NCBI RefSeq assembly: GCF_040954645.1
Contig: NC_092807.1
Location: 25,753,809 to 25,817,808 of the forward strand
Source: Diabrotica undecimpunctata
Lineage: Eukaryota > Arthropoda > Insecta > Coleoptera > Chrysomelidae
Direction: 5' to 3'
Length of the DNA: 64,000 bases
The notes beneath the pieces were generated by a model. It searched no databases, was not told where the DNA came from, and was given only the letters and a program-made list of their open reading frames with translations. Made by a program: the position numbers and the translations under genes. Position 1 is the stretch's first letter, and every line of letters starts with the position of its first letter. Below, piece after piece: positions 1-11,544 of this stretch.

Positions 1-860
1 CTGAATTCATTAAGTTTACTTTCATTTTAAATAGCTTAATGCAGCTGACATAAACGACATTTTTTAAATTCCTGTTACTATTTACGTCCACTGACAACTT
101 TAACATGGAGAAATTCATAATACTATATTTGCTTACTCATTATTTTTGTATTATAAATTTATATCAAATAATTAATTACGGTAGTACTTAATAGGAAGAT
201 TTATCACCAATAAATATATATTATCAGAACAAGAAAAACATCACAAAAATTGTTTTGTAAATACCAAACAATAGTAATACAAATACAAATAAATATTTAA
301 AAAAAAGCTTACTATAGTTGAGCCGCTGAAAAGATGGAATGATCATGTGAATGGCACGCACTCTTAAATATTCCTCTTCCTATGTTATCACTTTTCCCAC
401 GTTTACACCGCTCAACAAAAACGAACTAATAATGTTGCTATAATATATTTATACCGTTTTTTAGAGGTTATTGATTTACATTAATTTTAAACATTTTCAC
501 AAAATTCACCAGCCAGCGAAAGTGAAACACAAATCATGATACATAAAACATTTAAGTTATAGTATCATGACACAAATAATGACGGTGTAAACAGTTTCCC
601 ATAAGGTCTAGTTTCGAGCGCCTGTCGATGCTTGCATTGAGTGATCATGCGACCTTGGATTCCATGTTTTAAGCGGCCAGGGTATAGTAGTCAAATTCGT
701 TTATTTTCAGTATTAACTTTAAACTCTAATTTCACTATTTGGGAGAGTGAGTCATCGTTTGAAGGCGTAGAAGTGGGGAAAGACGTATGAAAATCCAGTG
801 GCGTTCATTCACTTTTATTTCAACGTTAATTATATTATATTGTTTAAATATTATTGTTCA
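1..860. other. AT-rich stretch, no gene seen
   Basis: I see no convincing ORF, exon or transposon end in this stretch. It is AT-rich sequence with only short frames. It may be intergenic or intronic. Confidence 0.5.
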
Positions 861-1137
861 AAATAGGCCACAATATATTTATCTGGTTTTTACTGAAGTT
901 TCAATCTCTACATCCAAAGACCGTTTTCAAAGATATAAATTATAGTTATATTTATTTTATTTGTTTATTATTATATATTTATATATTCTTATATTATTTT
1001 CTTTTTTTTTTCTTAACTTTAAAAACGGTCTCTGTAATGGAGATCGAAACGTCAGTAAAATAAACATGTAAATAGATGTATTGTGGCTTATTTCCAACAT
1101 TCTCCCTAAAAATACGGAATGCCACAAGCAAAAAGCC
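861..1137. repeat. Inverted pair of Penelope-like 3' tails
   Basis: The left arm (861-933) is an imperfect reverse complement of the right arm (1016-1093). Landmarks occur in mirror order: the motif ATTGTGGCTTATT, a GAAACGTCA-type motif preceded by a small hairpin, and an AAACGGTCT block. The right-arm tail resembles the one at 12420-12530, which lies downstream of a GIY-YIG coding remnant, so I assign it to a Penelope-like element. It ends in, and has probably interrupted, the transposase fragment that follows at 1138. Confidence 0.55.
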
Positions 1138-1766
1138 ACAAAAACTTTTCCAACTGTATGACCTTCGTTAATCCAGGTTTCATCCAAATAATATATTTTG
1201 CATCCAGTGCTGCGAATTTTTCGTATTTCTTCTAAATATTTTCTTCTCCACAGAATAATTTAATTTTTTTCTAATAGCATACTTTTTCTGTTGCGTTTTA
1301 CGTATCGAAAGTTCATTTCGTGCATGGTCCTGATTAAGACCCTACGAGATATCTTGGGTAAAGAGTCATCATTTTCGAGCTCTTGAGAAATTTTTTTCAG
1401 TGTTGGAATTTCACTCCGAAAATAAAATGAATGAATTTTTCGACGTATAATATTCCTTGTCTCGTCATCCAAAACAATGCTTTTCCTACCTCTAGTTTTA
1501 CCTTTTTCTTGCTTTTTATTTTCCGATGTATTTTTAAGTACACAATAAATACAGCTAACGGATACTTTTGTTAAACTGCTACAAATGTCGACCGCTTGGC
1601 TAACGTTTAATGCCATTTTTCTGCCGACAATTCCTTCATAAACGTTTCGTATCATTACCTTCTCTTCGGACGTTAACATTTTCCGTCTCTTTTGCTTTTT
1701 TTCATTCTTGGAATCAACATCAGAATTTTGCTGTCTTCTCTTGGAACAACTCGGTTTTTCGTCCAT
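1138..1766 (-). pseudogene. Truncated Tc1/IS630-like DDE transposase, 5' half
   Basis: Reading on the minus strand from the ATG at 1766, there is a basic N-terminus, then a helix-turn-helix-like region, then a stop codon at 1260-1262. The same frame then continues to the first catalytic block, YLDETWINEGHT. This is the same family as the transposase at 52164-53532, which has the identical DETWINEGHT block. The copy is cut right after this block by the Penelope-like tail at 861-1137, so the second Asp and the Glu are absent. It is dead as a transposase. Confidence 0.75.
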
Positions 1767-2639
1767 TGTATTTCAATAATCTGGATATATACTATATATA
1801 CAATAATTTCAAAGAATATAACTAAATATTTACTATAAAACGACAAACTATAACACTCTTATTATCAATAACACGTTTTATTAATACTACAATACAGTAT
1901 TGATAAAACAGTATTGACAACAATACAGTTTACAAACTTATCACATAAAATATACTCACAAAAACACATGCACTATTTACCCATAGAAACACCAATGTTT
2001 TCTTCGTTCATTTCTTCGGCAAAAAATAATAAAAACAAGTTTTACTGCATGTCTGGATCCGAATTGTAAAACCGAGTTCTATCGCTAATTCCAACATTGC
2101 CAAACGTTTGAAAAATAACGTTTTAAAATATCGATTTTTATTTTATAAATTTAAATACGTAACGAAACGCAACATATAAATAAAATTTATTTTATTACAA
2201 TTTTGTGCTTAATTTTTACTATTGAAAAAATCATGTTTTTTGGTATTTTTATGACGGTAATAATCGCTGCGTGGAAGAATACAGGTTTTGTATGACCATA
2301 ATTACTACTTGTGAACAAGATTTGGCTACACTGTACGACAACTTCTGGTCAAGTCTACTATAGAGAAGCACAAATAAATATACTACTTTATATATTCTGT
2401 AATTTCTTATGAGGAAACGCAAATTGCAATCGAGAAAACAGGCAGTTTTCGAGGGCCGCTGTGTACATTTAAATTTGAGGATATTCGGCGTTTAAACTAT
2501 GAAATCACTCTTTTGAATTGAGGGTTTCTACTATAGGTAGATATTAGACTTTGTATTGACTAGAAAGTTTTGATTTGATTCGTATGCATATCATCGATAA
2601 AGCGTGGGTAATCTTTATTTTTCCGACTGGATGCACTTT
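1767..2639. other. AT-rich stretch, no gene seen
   Basis: No ORF or exon could be supported. A short dyad around CAATACAGTATTG is present near 1890-1920. This may be the remaining flank of the transposon fragment on its left. Confidence 0.4.
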
Positions 2640-3085
2640 TCAGATTACCGCAACCACACAATAAATAACAATCAGAATGCCCATTCGCAGATGCCGCCTT
2701 TGTCGTTGTCTCAGGTGCCGTGTGTTAGCACGCGATCGTCATATTTTAAACGGAAACACAGACTCGGATTGAGAAATTTGTAATAAGCTACGACAAAACC
2801 ATAATTTAAATTTTTAGAGATTAATAATTTAGTAAATTTGAAATAATTTAATCTATTTTTCAACTAAAAGTACGCATAAAATATTGCATATTATGTCTAT
2901 GGTTGCCGTAAATCAATTAAACCGGGTTAATATTTATATGCACACCAGATAAAATTTCACTGAACAGCACTGGTTCCGTTTAAAACATGGCTGATTCCGT
3001 CTGCGCGAACGAGATGCACGTACTTATCTTGACAAGCAGAATGGACATTCTGATTGTTTTATTGTGCCTCAGCTGTGTATATATC
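2640..3085. repeat. Foldback/MITE-like element with ~110-bp imperfect arms
   Basis: The left arm contains ACAATCAGAATGCCCATTC and, further in, TTTTAAACGGAA. The right arm contains the reverse complements in mirror order (3000-3076: CCGTTTAAAAC, then GAATGGACATTCTGATTGTT). Indels separate the arms into matching blocks. No ORF lies between them. I could not define a target duplication. Confidence 0.55.
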
Positions 3086-3123
3086 AGTCAAACTACGATC
3101 AGGTATTAAAAATAATCATATCA

Positions 3124-3585
3124 TCATAAACAAGATTTGTGGTTATCTAAAGTTAACAATAATGAGTATAAGTTGCTTAAATTGTTGGTATCAGTCTTTT
3201 TACTAATGGTTTCTTTTTCTTGAAAAATGAAAGCCATCTCGAGAAACAATCTTTTTGAATAATTGCTCCCCGTGGATAGGATTTTTACATTTGGAAAATC
3301 GAAAGAGTGCCCTGTTGTGTTAGCATGTGTGGCTAGGGAAAGTTTATCAGGGTGTAACCTAATGTCACTCTTGTGAAGAGTCAAACGGCTGGAAACTTTT
3401 TGGGAGGTGTGACCTATATAAGAACCTTCACAGCCTAAACAACTAAATTTGTATACAACATCACTTTTATCTGAGTTAGGTACTTTGTCTTTCAGTGACT
3501 TGTACAAAGATCCCACAACTAGAATGCTTCCCCCAGTGTGATCCCACAACTCAGTATGGTGGAATAGACACCTAAATATGAAGAC
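3124..3585 (-). pseudogene. Penelope-like element, GIY-YIG endonuclease fragment
   Basis: The 141-residue frame encodes a GIY-YIG nuclease domain at the C-terminus of a Penelope-like retroelement ORF. About residues 30-60 read VVYKFSCLGCEGSYIGHTSQ, with the CxxC between strands that is usual in this family, followed by the R...H...D helix region. It then runs to a TL-rich C-terminus and stops at 3124. The reverse transcriptase that should lie upstream (higher coordinates) is missing. The fragment meets the LINE remnant at about 3600. The endonuclease would nick the target site for primed reverse transcription. Only this domain remains. Confidence 0.8.
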
Positions 3586-3599
3586 AAAAACACATTTAT

Positions 3600-4015
3600 A
3601 AAATATTAGTGCGAAGTATTATGACATATGGGGCTGAAAATTGGATCATAAACAAGAAAAACAGCAGTAAGATAGTAGAAATAAAGACAGAATGTCTGCG
3701 AAGATGCTGCTGAGTAACAAGAATGGATAGGAGAAGTAATGACGAAATAAAGCAAAGAACATCAATAGAAACAGACATACTAACATATATAGAACGAAAA
3801 AGACTACAGTGGTATGGACATGTAAGAAGAACTAGCGACAGCAGATGGATAAAGAGAATAACCGAATGGAGCCCCATAGGAATGAGGAAAAGAGACCGAC
3901 CTCGAAAATCCTGGAGGAACGAAGTAGACGACACCATGAGTAAGAAAGAGAAGGACAACAGAGAGAGATGAAAAAGGTTGAGCGAGGGAAGGCGGTGAAT
4001 ACTGTAGAATATATA
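3600..4015 (+). pseudogene. Non-LTR retrotransposon, C-terminal end of ORF2
   Basis: Translation gives the post-RT C-terminal region typical of insect LINEs. A TYGAENWIINKK block is followed by an in-frame stop (after CLRRCC), then RKRLQWYGHVRR and a KRITEW...RPRKSWRNEVDD segment. It ends directly before a (TA)n tract, which is compatible with a LINE 3' end. The RT core is absent, so the copy is 5'-truncated and inactive. The sequence resembles the LINE inserted at 55995-57793, whose C-terminus has TYGSENWTINKRNRG. Confidence 0.75.
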
Positions 4016-4017
4016 TA

Positions 4018-4020
<3 letters not shown>

Positions 4021-4072
<52 letters not shown>
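4021..4072. repeat. (TA)n microsatellite
   Basis: An uninterrupted TA run of about 52 bp directly follows the LINE remnant. Confidence 0.95.
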
Positions 4073-4077
<5 letters not shown>

Positions 4078-5479
4078 CAATTTAAAGAAAACTCATAAAT
4101 ATAAAATTTTCTATTAAATAAAATCGAAATATATCGTAATAATTATTTTTGGTGTTTTTGTCTAATCAGGTAATTCTCTCCACTTCATATTCATATTACT
4201 TTATTTGTTAAATTGATAAGTATATCTTACTGCGAAAATGTGACCCAGACCTCCGCTACTAAATTGATAATGACCTTATAACAAAAATATTTCGAAGAAA
4301 TACTTATCTCTATTATACTTATAGCCTATGATAAGGTTTGTTCTGCTATGAGGTTGTATAATATATATCATAGTATTTATGTTGATTTCAAACTTCACAT
4401 ACAAATAAGTAATGCATATATTAAGTTTGATTCAGTTTTATTTAAGACAATTTTCAAAAATGTTACTGCATATGAAGATAGCTTCTATCCAACATAGTTG
4501 TAATTGTTAAGTTCAGTGCACCTCTGCAAATTATATTTTTTTCTAAACAAAAGCCACACATGCCTATCGTTAATCGCCAGACGTGCCTATACAGCATTCA
4601 AGATGGCAGAGACGTTGAGTGATGTTGATTCTTTTTCCGATTTCCATGAAGAAGAAGAGGAGTATAAGCCTAGTGAAAGTGATAGTGAGGCAACAGGTAT
4701 GTACTTTGTATTATTCGCGATAAGACAAAATGATTTTTTAATAACATTTCTTTAAAAAACTGTATTCTGGCTCTACGTTATCATGAATTTTTTGAAGAAA
4801 TTAGATGATTCACGATAGGCTTTAATTTAATTATTAAAATTAATTTTTGTATACTTACCATTTTTTTATTTTATTTTATTTCAGATAATGACAACGACCA
4901 TGTGACATCTGAAACGCCGTCCAACACTCGAAAACGGAAGTCAAGTCCTAAGTTGTCCAAAAAGTTCGTAAGAAAGCAAAAAGTTATGAAGGCGGAACAA
5001 CATGTTTCAGATAAAGTTAAGACTGTTCGTCCAAAAGTATGCAAACCAGGAAATTGCTGTAGAACTTCTAATGAAGTAGGTCTTCTTAATGAAATTAATG
5101 AAAGAATGCAATGTAAAGGAAATAAATCTAAAACTTTTTGTGTCTGGACACAGTTTTTCAAATTGTGATCAAAATTTTGGTGTCATTCAACCTGAATTTT
5201 GTACTCATAAAATGGAAAAAAATTATTTTTTCGGTACCAAAAAATTGGAGCACGACATTGTAAATAGAAAGAAAGCAATTACAGGAGAAATAGTAGAATG
5301 ACTAAAAATATCCTGGATTCAGTCACGACAATCTGAGCCGAGAAAAATTTATTTTAAATATAAACTATAACTATAACATACGTGCCCGTCCTTCAAAAAA
5401 CCCATACATGAAGTCAGATTTATTATTTCTCGAAGGAAGAGTGATAACAGTAGAGAAAAAGAAAGATCTAATATCATTG

Positions 5480-7898
5480 TTAACCCTCGAGGTCACGCCC
5501 CTTTTGTACACGTCCAATAGAAAAAGTCGTCTAAAAATAGAAGTGTCGTCAATCTGGCGATGTGGCGATATCGTCGCGTCTATTCGTCCAGTAGAGATCT
5601 GTCGTTCGAATAGTTGAGTAATATTTTTTGTTGCAGCTGAGTTTTGTGAGAATTCTTAGAAATACGAGTGTGACGGTTTTGTGTACATAATACACGGCGC
5701 GCCTTCTAGTGTAAGTATTTTATCCATTAATTATTTTACTTTATAAAAAGTTGTAATTCGAAATTAAAGTCAAATTAACTTTAGTTTTACTTTATTTTAG
5801 GTTGAGCAGGATATTGTAACATAATTGAGAAGGAATATAACGGCTACGCTGAGAGAATATCATGTAAGAATTTAGTTGCATTGTTATATTATTTGTGTGT
5901 TACTTTTTTTTATTTTTGCAGGGCTAGAAAGAAGTTTTTAACTGAGGCTGAGTTATATAAAATTCTTAATGAAGACCCAGAAACAGAAACTAGTGAAATA
6001 TAATATTCCGATGAATCTGAGACAGATGAAGAAATAATAGACCATGATGACCACAATTCTGAATCTGAACAAGAACAGAATGACCACGACAGAGCCAGTA
6101 ACTTCGAGGATAATACTGCAGTAAGTACGACTGCTTTCGAATATTTTCAAGGTAAAGATAAAAAAACTGCATGGCGTAAGACTCCGCTGTCGTCGCAATC
6201 AAAAATTAAAAAGAAAAATATTATCAAAATACTTCCAGGACCAAAGGCAGTGGCTTCGAAAGTGACCTCAGAACTTTCAGCTTTTGAAAAAATTATAGAT
6301 TCTGATATATTAGAGAACATCGTACAATTGACTAATTTGTACATTGATAGTAAAAAAGAATCTGTTTAATATAAAAGAGAACGAGATATGAAACATACTT
6401 CAAAAAGTGAAATAATGGCGTTACTGGGAGTGCTTTACCTCCTGGGCACTAAAAAGGCTAACCATACTAACGCACTTGAACTTTGGACATCTGATGGAAC
6501 AGGTATAGAAATTCTTAGAGCTGTAATGAGTTACAAAAGATTTTTATTTTTGTTACGTTCAATGCGCTTTGATGACAAAACCACAAGACATCAACGGAAA
6601 ACTGCACACAATATGACAAACTTGCACCAATTAGAAAAATATTGGACGCATTTGTTAGTAACTGTAAAAATTCCTATAATCTTGGTGAATTTGTTACAAT
6701 AGACGAAAAACTAGAGGGATTCAGAGGACGTTGTAGTTTCATCCAGTATTTACCAAATAAACCAGCAAAATACGGTATCAAGCTGTTCATTTTGGGAGAT
6801 GCACAAACTTACTTTGTTGGAAATTTAGAGGTTTATTGTGGACGGCAACCTGAGGGGCCTTATGCTGTATCAAACTCTCCCAGTGATATTGTAGATAGGC
6901 TTATTGATTATATAAAAGGTTCAAATCGCAATTTGACAACCGATAATTGGTATACCAGTTATCCTTTAGCTATTTCCCTTTTGGAAAATAAAATAACTAC
7001 AATTGGCACTTTGAGAAAAAACAAAAGGGAAATACCTATTGAATTTTTACCCCAAAAACAAAAAGAAGTGGGAACGTCACTCTTTGGATTCCAGAAAAAT
7101 GTCACTTTGGTTTAATTTGTTCCAAAAAAAAGTAAGTCGGTCATACTTTTATCCACGATGCATGACACTGCCACCGTAGACGTCGAAACTAAAAAACCAG
7201 AAATTATTCTAGATTATAATGCCACAAAAGGCGGTGTGGATACTATTGACCAAATGTGTGCATCATATTCTGTAAAAAGAATAACCAGAAGATGGCCACT
7301 AATTATATTTTTTTCTCTAATGGATATGGCGGGTATCAATGCGCAGGTGTTGTTTTGTGCCAATAAAACAAATCCCAAAATATGTCGCCGAATTTTTCTA
7401 AAGAATTTAAGCTTGAGTTTAATGAAAGTACATCTTTCAGAAAGAGCGACAATGCGATATCTTCCTCAGGATATTCAAGGTTTTCTAATGAAATATAAAT
7501 CATGTGAAGAACCTACTAGAACAGAAGTGCAAAGCTCTAGAAAACGTGGACGTTGTGCAATATGTCCACATGTCCAGGCTCAAAAAATTCCAGCACAACA
7601 GTTAGATGTGGGCAATGTAGAATATTTGTATGTAAAATGCATTCAGAAACCACAATTACCTGCGTAAAATGTAAGAACAATGAACGGTAGCAATCAGAAG
7701 AAATCGAGTGAAGTAACCCGTAGGTACATGTTTTATGTTTATTATTTTATGTAACAATAAACTATTTTTGTAAATCGTGGTTGTCATTTTGTTAAAACGC
7801 ACTAAATTTGGTAAAATCAACTAAAGTGTGTTTTGTGTACAAAATACACAGCGCGCCCGGTTATGAAATGGTAGGCGGCGCGCCTGCTGTAGGGTTAA
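5480..7898 (+). mobile_element. piggyBac-family DNA transposon
   Basis: The element starts TTAACCCT and ends AGGGTTAA, the canonical piggyBac terminal triplet plus TTAA duplication, and is 2,419 bp long. A subterminal motif is present at both ends in direct orientation: TTTTGTGTACATAATACAC then GGCGCGCC near 5678, and TTTTGTGTACAAAATACAC then GCGCGCC near 7830. It carries a single disrupted transposase gene. It inserted into the coding sequence of the orphan TE protein that surrounds it. Collapsing one TTAA restores that frame. Confidence 0.9.
5862..7690 (+). pseudogene. piggyBac transposase (DDD), stops and frameshifts
   Basis: The start codon appears to be split by a 58-bp intron: AT at 5862-5863, GTAAGA...TTTTGCAG (5864-5921), then G, giving MARKKFLTEAE. 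An acidic N-terminus follows. Then comes the DDE_Tnp_1_7 core: IMALLGVLYLLGTKK, TIDEKLEGFRGR (first Asp), LTTDNWYTSYP (second Asp) and KGGVDTIDQM (third and fourth Asp). The C-terminal Cys-rich domain starts RCAICP and, after a frameshift near 7595, continues CGQCRIFVCK...CVKCK to a stop at 7688. Lesions are stops at 6001, 6367 and 7113, a frameshift near 6640, and the one near 7595. All four catalytic Asp codons survive, so decay is recent. The family excises and integrates at TTAA. Confidence 0.9.
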
Positions 7899-8274
7899 AG
7901 TACGTGCCTCCTATCCACCACGACTATTTTAAAACTTTCAAGTGTACCAATGAGATGGATACAGGTCTAGCACAGATTCAAGAGAAAGAGGTAGAAACGG
8001 AGTAATACTTTTTTTTCCGGTTCAAAATATTTTTCAGTTTTTTTTAGTGCGAAAAACGCCTATACAACATTTTTTTCCTTTTTTCTTTAAAAATAAAGCT
8101 AATTTTGAAATAATTTTTTTTTTTTGCTTTATTCTACCTAAATTATTTTAGTTTCTCCTATACAAAAACCCCAAAATGTAGTTATGTTACTTTATTTAGA
8201 AATTTATATAACCGATTAACTTTACCCTCAATTATCTCAAAAGAGTGAATTTGTTGTATAGTCACCTCCGGTTC

Positions 8275-9000
8275 TGAGCCACTCATATAGCCTAGAGAAC
8301 AAGCTGGATTTAGATCGGAATACAGCACTAACGACCCCTTACTAGTGATAAAGAACCTGATAGAGCAGTCTGCAGAATATAACAAAGCATTGGCACTGAT
8401 ATTTGTCGACTACGAGAAAGCATTTGATACCATCCATAAGCCATCAGAAAATGTTAAAAGCATTGACAGAATGCCGAATAGACCATCACTACACTAACAT
8501 AATCAAATATATCTACCAACATGCCACAGCTTGCGTAAGACTATCTGAACAAGAAACAAATAAATTCTTTATACAGCGAGGAGTACGGCAAGGAGACACA
8601 GTCTCTCCAAAGCTATTCACGACGCTTTTAGAACATACTTGTAAGAAGGCACATCTGAACGAGCATGGTATCAACATAAATGGAGAGAAGCACATTCATT
8701 TGAGATTTGCAGATGACATCGTCCTTATGGCCGATCGTATGGATGATGCAATAATGTTTGAAAAATATATCACGCTTCCTTGGGCGTCTGACTAAAAATT
8801 AATATAAACAAGACACAGATAATGACTAATCTGGTGATAAATCGAAATATTGCTGTTGATGAAAGGGATATTGTGCAAACTATATCGTATAAGTACTTAG
8901 GAGATAAAATTCGGTTGGGCAGAGATAACCAGCCATGTGATCTCCCACGTCGCATAGGATTAGCCTGGACAGCGTTTGGTAAATTTGTAGCATTTGCATT
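8275..9000 (+). pseudogene. Non-LTR retrotransposon RT fragment (RTE-like)
   Basis: The RT fingers/palm can be followed with one frameshift. QAGFRSEYSTNDPL and LALIFVDYEKAFDTI lie in one frame (8300-8435). LKALTECRID...IYQHATACVRL, RGVRQGDTVSPKLF and the catalytic LRFADDIVLMA lie in the next (to 8795). After a stop, MTNLVINRN and SYKYLGDKI follow. It breaks off near 9000. The FADD box is intact but flanks are missing at both sides. The clade assignment rests on the RGVRQGDT/ATA(C/S)VRL flavour and is tentative. Confidence 0.75.
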
Positions 9001-10554
9001 TTCCTTGATATATATTTTCAAATCCCCTTGTATATGTATTAAATTGAAATCTCCTCATATATGTATTAAAATAACGAAGAATGTTTTCCATGTTTCTCTG
9101 TTCCTATCCTACTAGATAAAACCCAAATAGTATTTCGTTCTTTTTGCGTCGCCGAAGTTAATATAAACCATTTTAAAGTTTGTTTATATCACGGACGCAA
9201 ATTCTTTGATATTTTTCTTTGATCGAAACCGCTAAATATTCTGCGTTTCAAATAAATATTCCAGTTTATATGTTTTATTTATGCTAAGTTAGCGAATGAA
9301 TTTAAAAGATTATTAGATATCACTCTCGCTAAGGCGGCTGTCGGTTAGAGTCGCTTATAGTGTTAGTAAAAATGTTTCTTCGAATTTGTATTGTTTCCTC
9401 GTCCATCGTCCTTATTTTATGGAAAACTGTGTAGCAGTGTTTACTCTCGCTGAGGCGTGGTCAAGAGGATGTGCTTCAGCGTTATGTCCAAATTCTACGT
9501 CGAATATGAAAGTTTTCTCTTTTGTCCCTTTTCATGGCAAATGTGTAGCAGTTTAATCAGTTTAATGGTTCAGTTGCAGTTTAAGTGAGGTTTGGAAGAA
9601 TTGTAATTTCCATCCTCATTTTGTTTCTCCCTGATTGTCATCCCAGGCTTTTTAGCAGTTTGGAGATGAATTTGTTCGTGTTCAGAGATTTCCAATCCAG
9701 ATTCAACCCTCAGAAACTTTAGTGCTTTTTTTTTTGGTGAAATCAGGTAACTTTTTGTGTTTTAACTTTAAAGTAACGACAGACATTTTTTTTAAATAAT
9801 AATTGCTTTCATAACAATTTAAATTTTGATAATTAATATTGTAGATCTTATGACAGCTAGTTTTATCTTTTTTGACATTGGTTTGTTGTGTTTTTTAAAA
9901 AAGGTTAACATCTTTATAATAGTTTTATTTTAAAAAGATAATTCTTTACTTGTAATATTTTTTTATTTGCCACAGTTTATAGCCCAGTAACATTTGTAAG
10001 TTTTTGTAGCATCTCCCGAGTTTGTAAAAGGATAATGACAAGTAAGTTTTCTTTATTATTTTGGTATAAATCTCTGTAACTATTAATATAGTGTTTTTTG
10101 TGCCATCTGTATTTTTGTAACTGTTTATGGTGACACATAATAAATGTTTAATTTATTTTTCTAAATCATTTTTGTCTTTTTATTTTAGAAAAGTGTCCTA
10201 ACCATTTTTGTATTTTTAATAATTATTTCAATTACATCTAGTTGTTGTAATCGTTATAATGTGACACCTCAATGCGGCGTCCGTTTTAAATTGCTAGAGG
10301 TCCTCCCTGTTGTTTTTTTGGCCGTTTGTTCCAAGAGACTTATGTAAGAACCCCCTTTGTTTCATTTTTTTGTAGTTGCCCAATCCAACCCGCTTGCCAT
10401 TCAACTTATCCACGACCCAGATCTCCAAACAAATCCTGAGTGCCGTTCGCACAGTTTCGTTTATTTTGCTTGCCCCATCTCCACCTCCAGTAGTTTCAGT
10501 CCCCAGTTTTCAACCCCCATAATAATACCCTATGTGGTAGGCAAAATATTACGT
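9001..10554. other. T-rich non-coding stretch, no gene seen
   Basis: Long T-runs with no ORF of note. A short motif ACTCTCGCT(A/G)AGGCG occurs twice (near 9322 and 9444). The composition resembles the interior of the LTR element at 38.4-45.5 kb, but I could not align the two. It could be the inside of another non-autonomous element. Confidence 0.4.
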
Positions 10555-11020
10555 TACAAATTAAACTATGTATTTAAATCGGATCTACCCATATCTTTGA
10601 CCAATGTGTGTTACCTGTACTCACTTATGGAGCGGAAACATTAACACTCACAAAAAAGGTAGTGAATGATTCGCATGATTCAGAGGGCTATGGAGCACCA
10701 GATGTTGGGTGTCTCTCTGAGAGACCGAATCTCAAACAAAGAAATACATCGTAGAACAAAAACAACAGACGCCACCGAAAAAATCGCACCGCTAAAATGG
10801 AATTGGGCAGGACGCGTCGCCAGATTCTCAGACAACCGATGGACAAAACGTATTTTAGAGTGGAGACCAAGACAAGAAGCAATACGAGTAGAAGACGCCC
10901 ACCAACTAGATGTACTGACGACCTGAAGCGTGTTAGCAATAACTGGATGTAAGCCGCACAAGACAGAGGCAGATAGAAAGAGCTGAGGGAGACCTATGTC
11001 CAGCAGTGGAGGCATACAGG
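10555..11020 (+). pseudogene. Non-LTR retrotransposon C-terminal fragment
   Basis: This is the region following the RT in RTE-type LINEs. It reads DQCVLPVLTYGAETLTLTKK, then (after a frameshift near 10660) IQRAMEHQMLGVSLRDRI, then APLKWNWAGRVARFSDNRW, and finally (after another shift and stops) TDDLKRVSNNWM and RETYVQQWRH. The copy is truncated at the 5' side and has no RT. It stops at a CAGGGTGTTTCAAAA motif, which may be the edge of another element. Confidence 0.75.
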
Positions 11021-11287
11021 GTGTTTCAAAAAACGGTAATACTGCGTCTAGGATAGGTAAAAAACTGAAAAATAATTGGGGTTTGCTTATTAAAAATTTT
11101 TTGTAATGTCAGCCGTTTACAAGATAGAGGCGGTTGAAGAAAATAAAATGTTACACATTTTTTACGATTTTGCTGAAACTACAGGCAACACTGTAATGAA
11201 ATTATTGTATTCGAATATTTATATGAAATATTATTCAACATAACTTTTTTAAAGGTAGAATTATTAATCAAAATTCCAAGTGAACAT

Positions 11288-11441
11288 CATACAATTTTAC
11301 ACCACAAAAGGTACTCTTGGTAAAACTCGATACTGTGTACTGTTTTCGGAGTAGTTTCGGAAGTCATACAATTTTACACCACAAAAGGTACTCTTGGTAA
11401 AACTCGATACTGTGTACTGTTTTCGGAGTAGTTTCGGAAGT
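11288..11441. repeat. Perfect 77-bp tandem duplication
   Basis: Two copies (11288-11364 and 11365-11441) appear identical by eye. Each starts CATACAATTTTACACC and ends GTTTCGGAAGT. The duplication sits just upstream of the Penelope GIY-YIG remnant and is probably inside that element. Confidence 0.9.
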
Positions 11442-11544
11442 AATAAGACCTGCTGGTGTAAAGTATGGAATATAAAGGATAGGAAATAAATTCCACATTT
11501 CAACAACATTCAAAACAACAAACACACTGAGATCTATTTTGTCT

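Larger units (their letters stand above)
4603..7984 (+). pseudogene. Orphan insect TE-like protein, split by piggyBac
   Basis: A two-exon structure is visible. The ATG at 4603 starts a short acidic exon (MAETLSDVDSFSDFHEEEEE, then KPSESDSEAT) ending at a GTATGT donor (4697). Exon 2 starts after TTTCAG at 4885 and is phase-compatible, giving a DND... start, a Lys-rich stretch and a Cys pair (CKPGNCC). Past a frameshift near 5168 a further frame leads to LLFLEGRVITVEKKKDLISL, where the piggyBac at 5480-7898 intervenes. On its far side the frame resumes as LKYVPPIHHDYFKTF and stops near 8005. A related C-terminus (KFSNLQDLLMYVPPYLHNFY) occurs at 28975-29205, so this is a repeated family. I do not know its function. 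Confidence 0.55.

Noticed and set aside
3832..4080. Open frame running through the (TA)n tract
   Set aside because: It is openness of a simple repeat plus the antisense of the LINE remnant.
9121..10550. A second copy of the non-coding LTR element
   Set aside because: Similar T-rich composition, but I found no LTR ends or alignable blocks.
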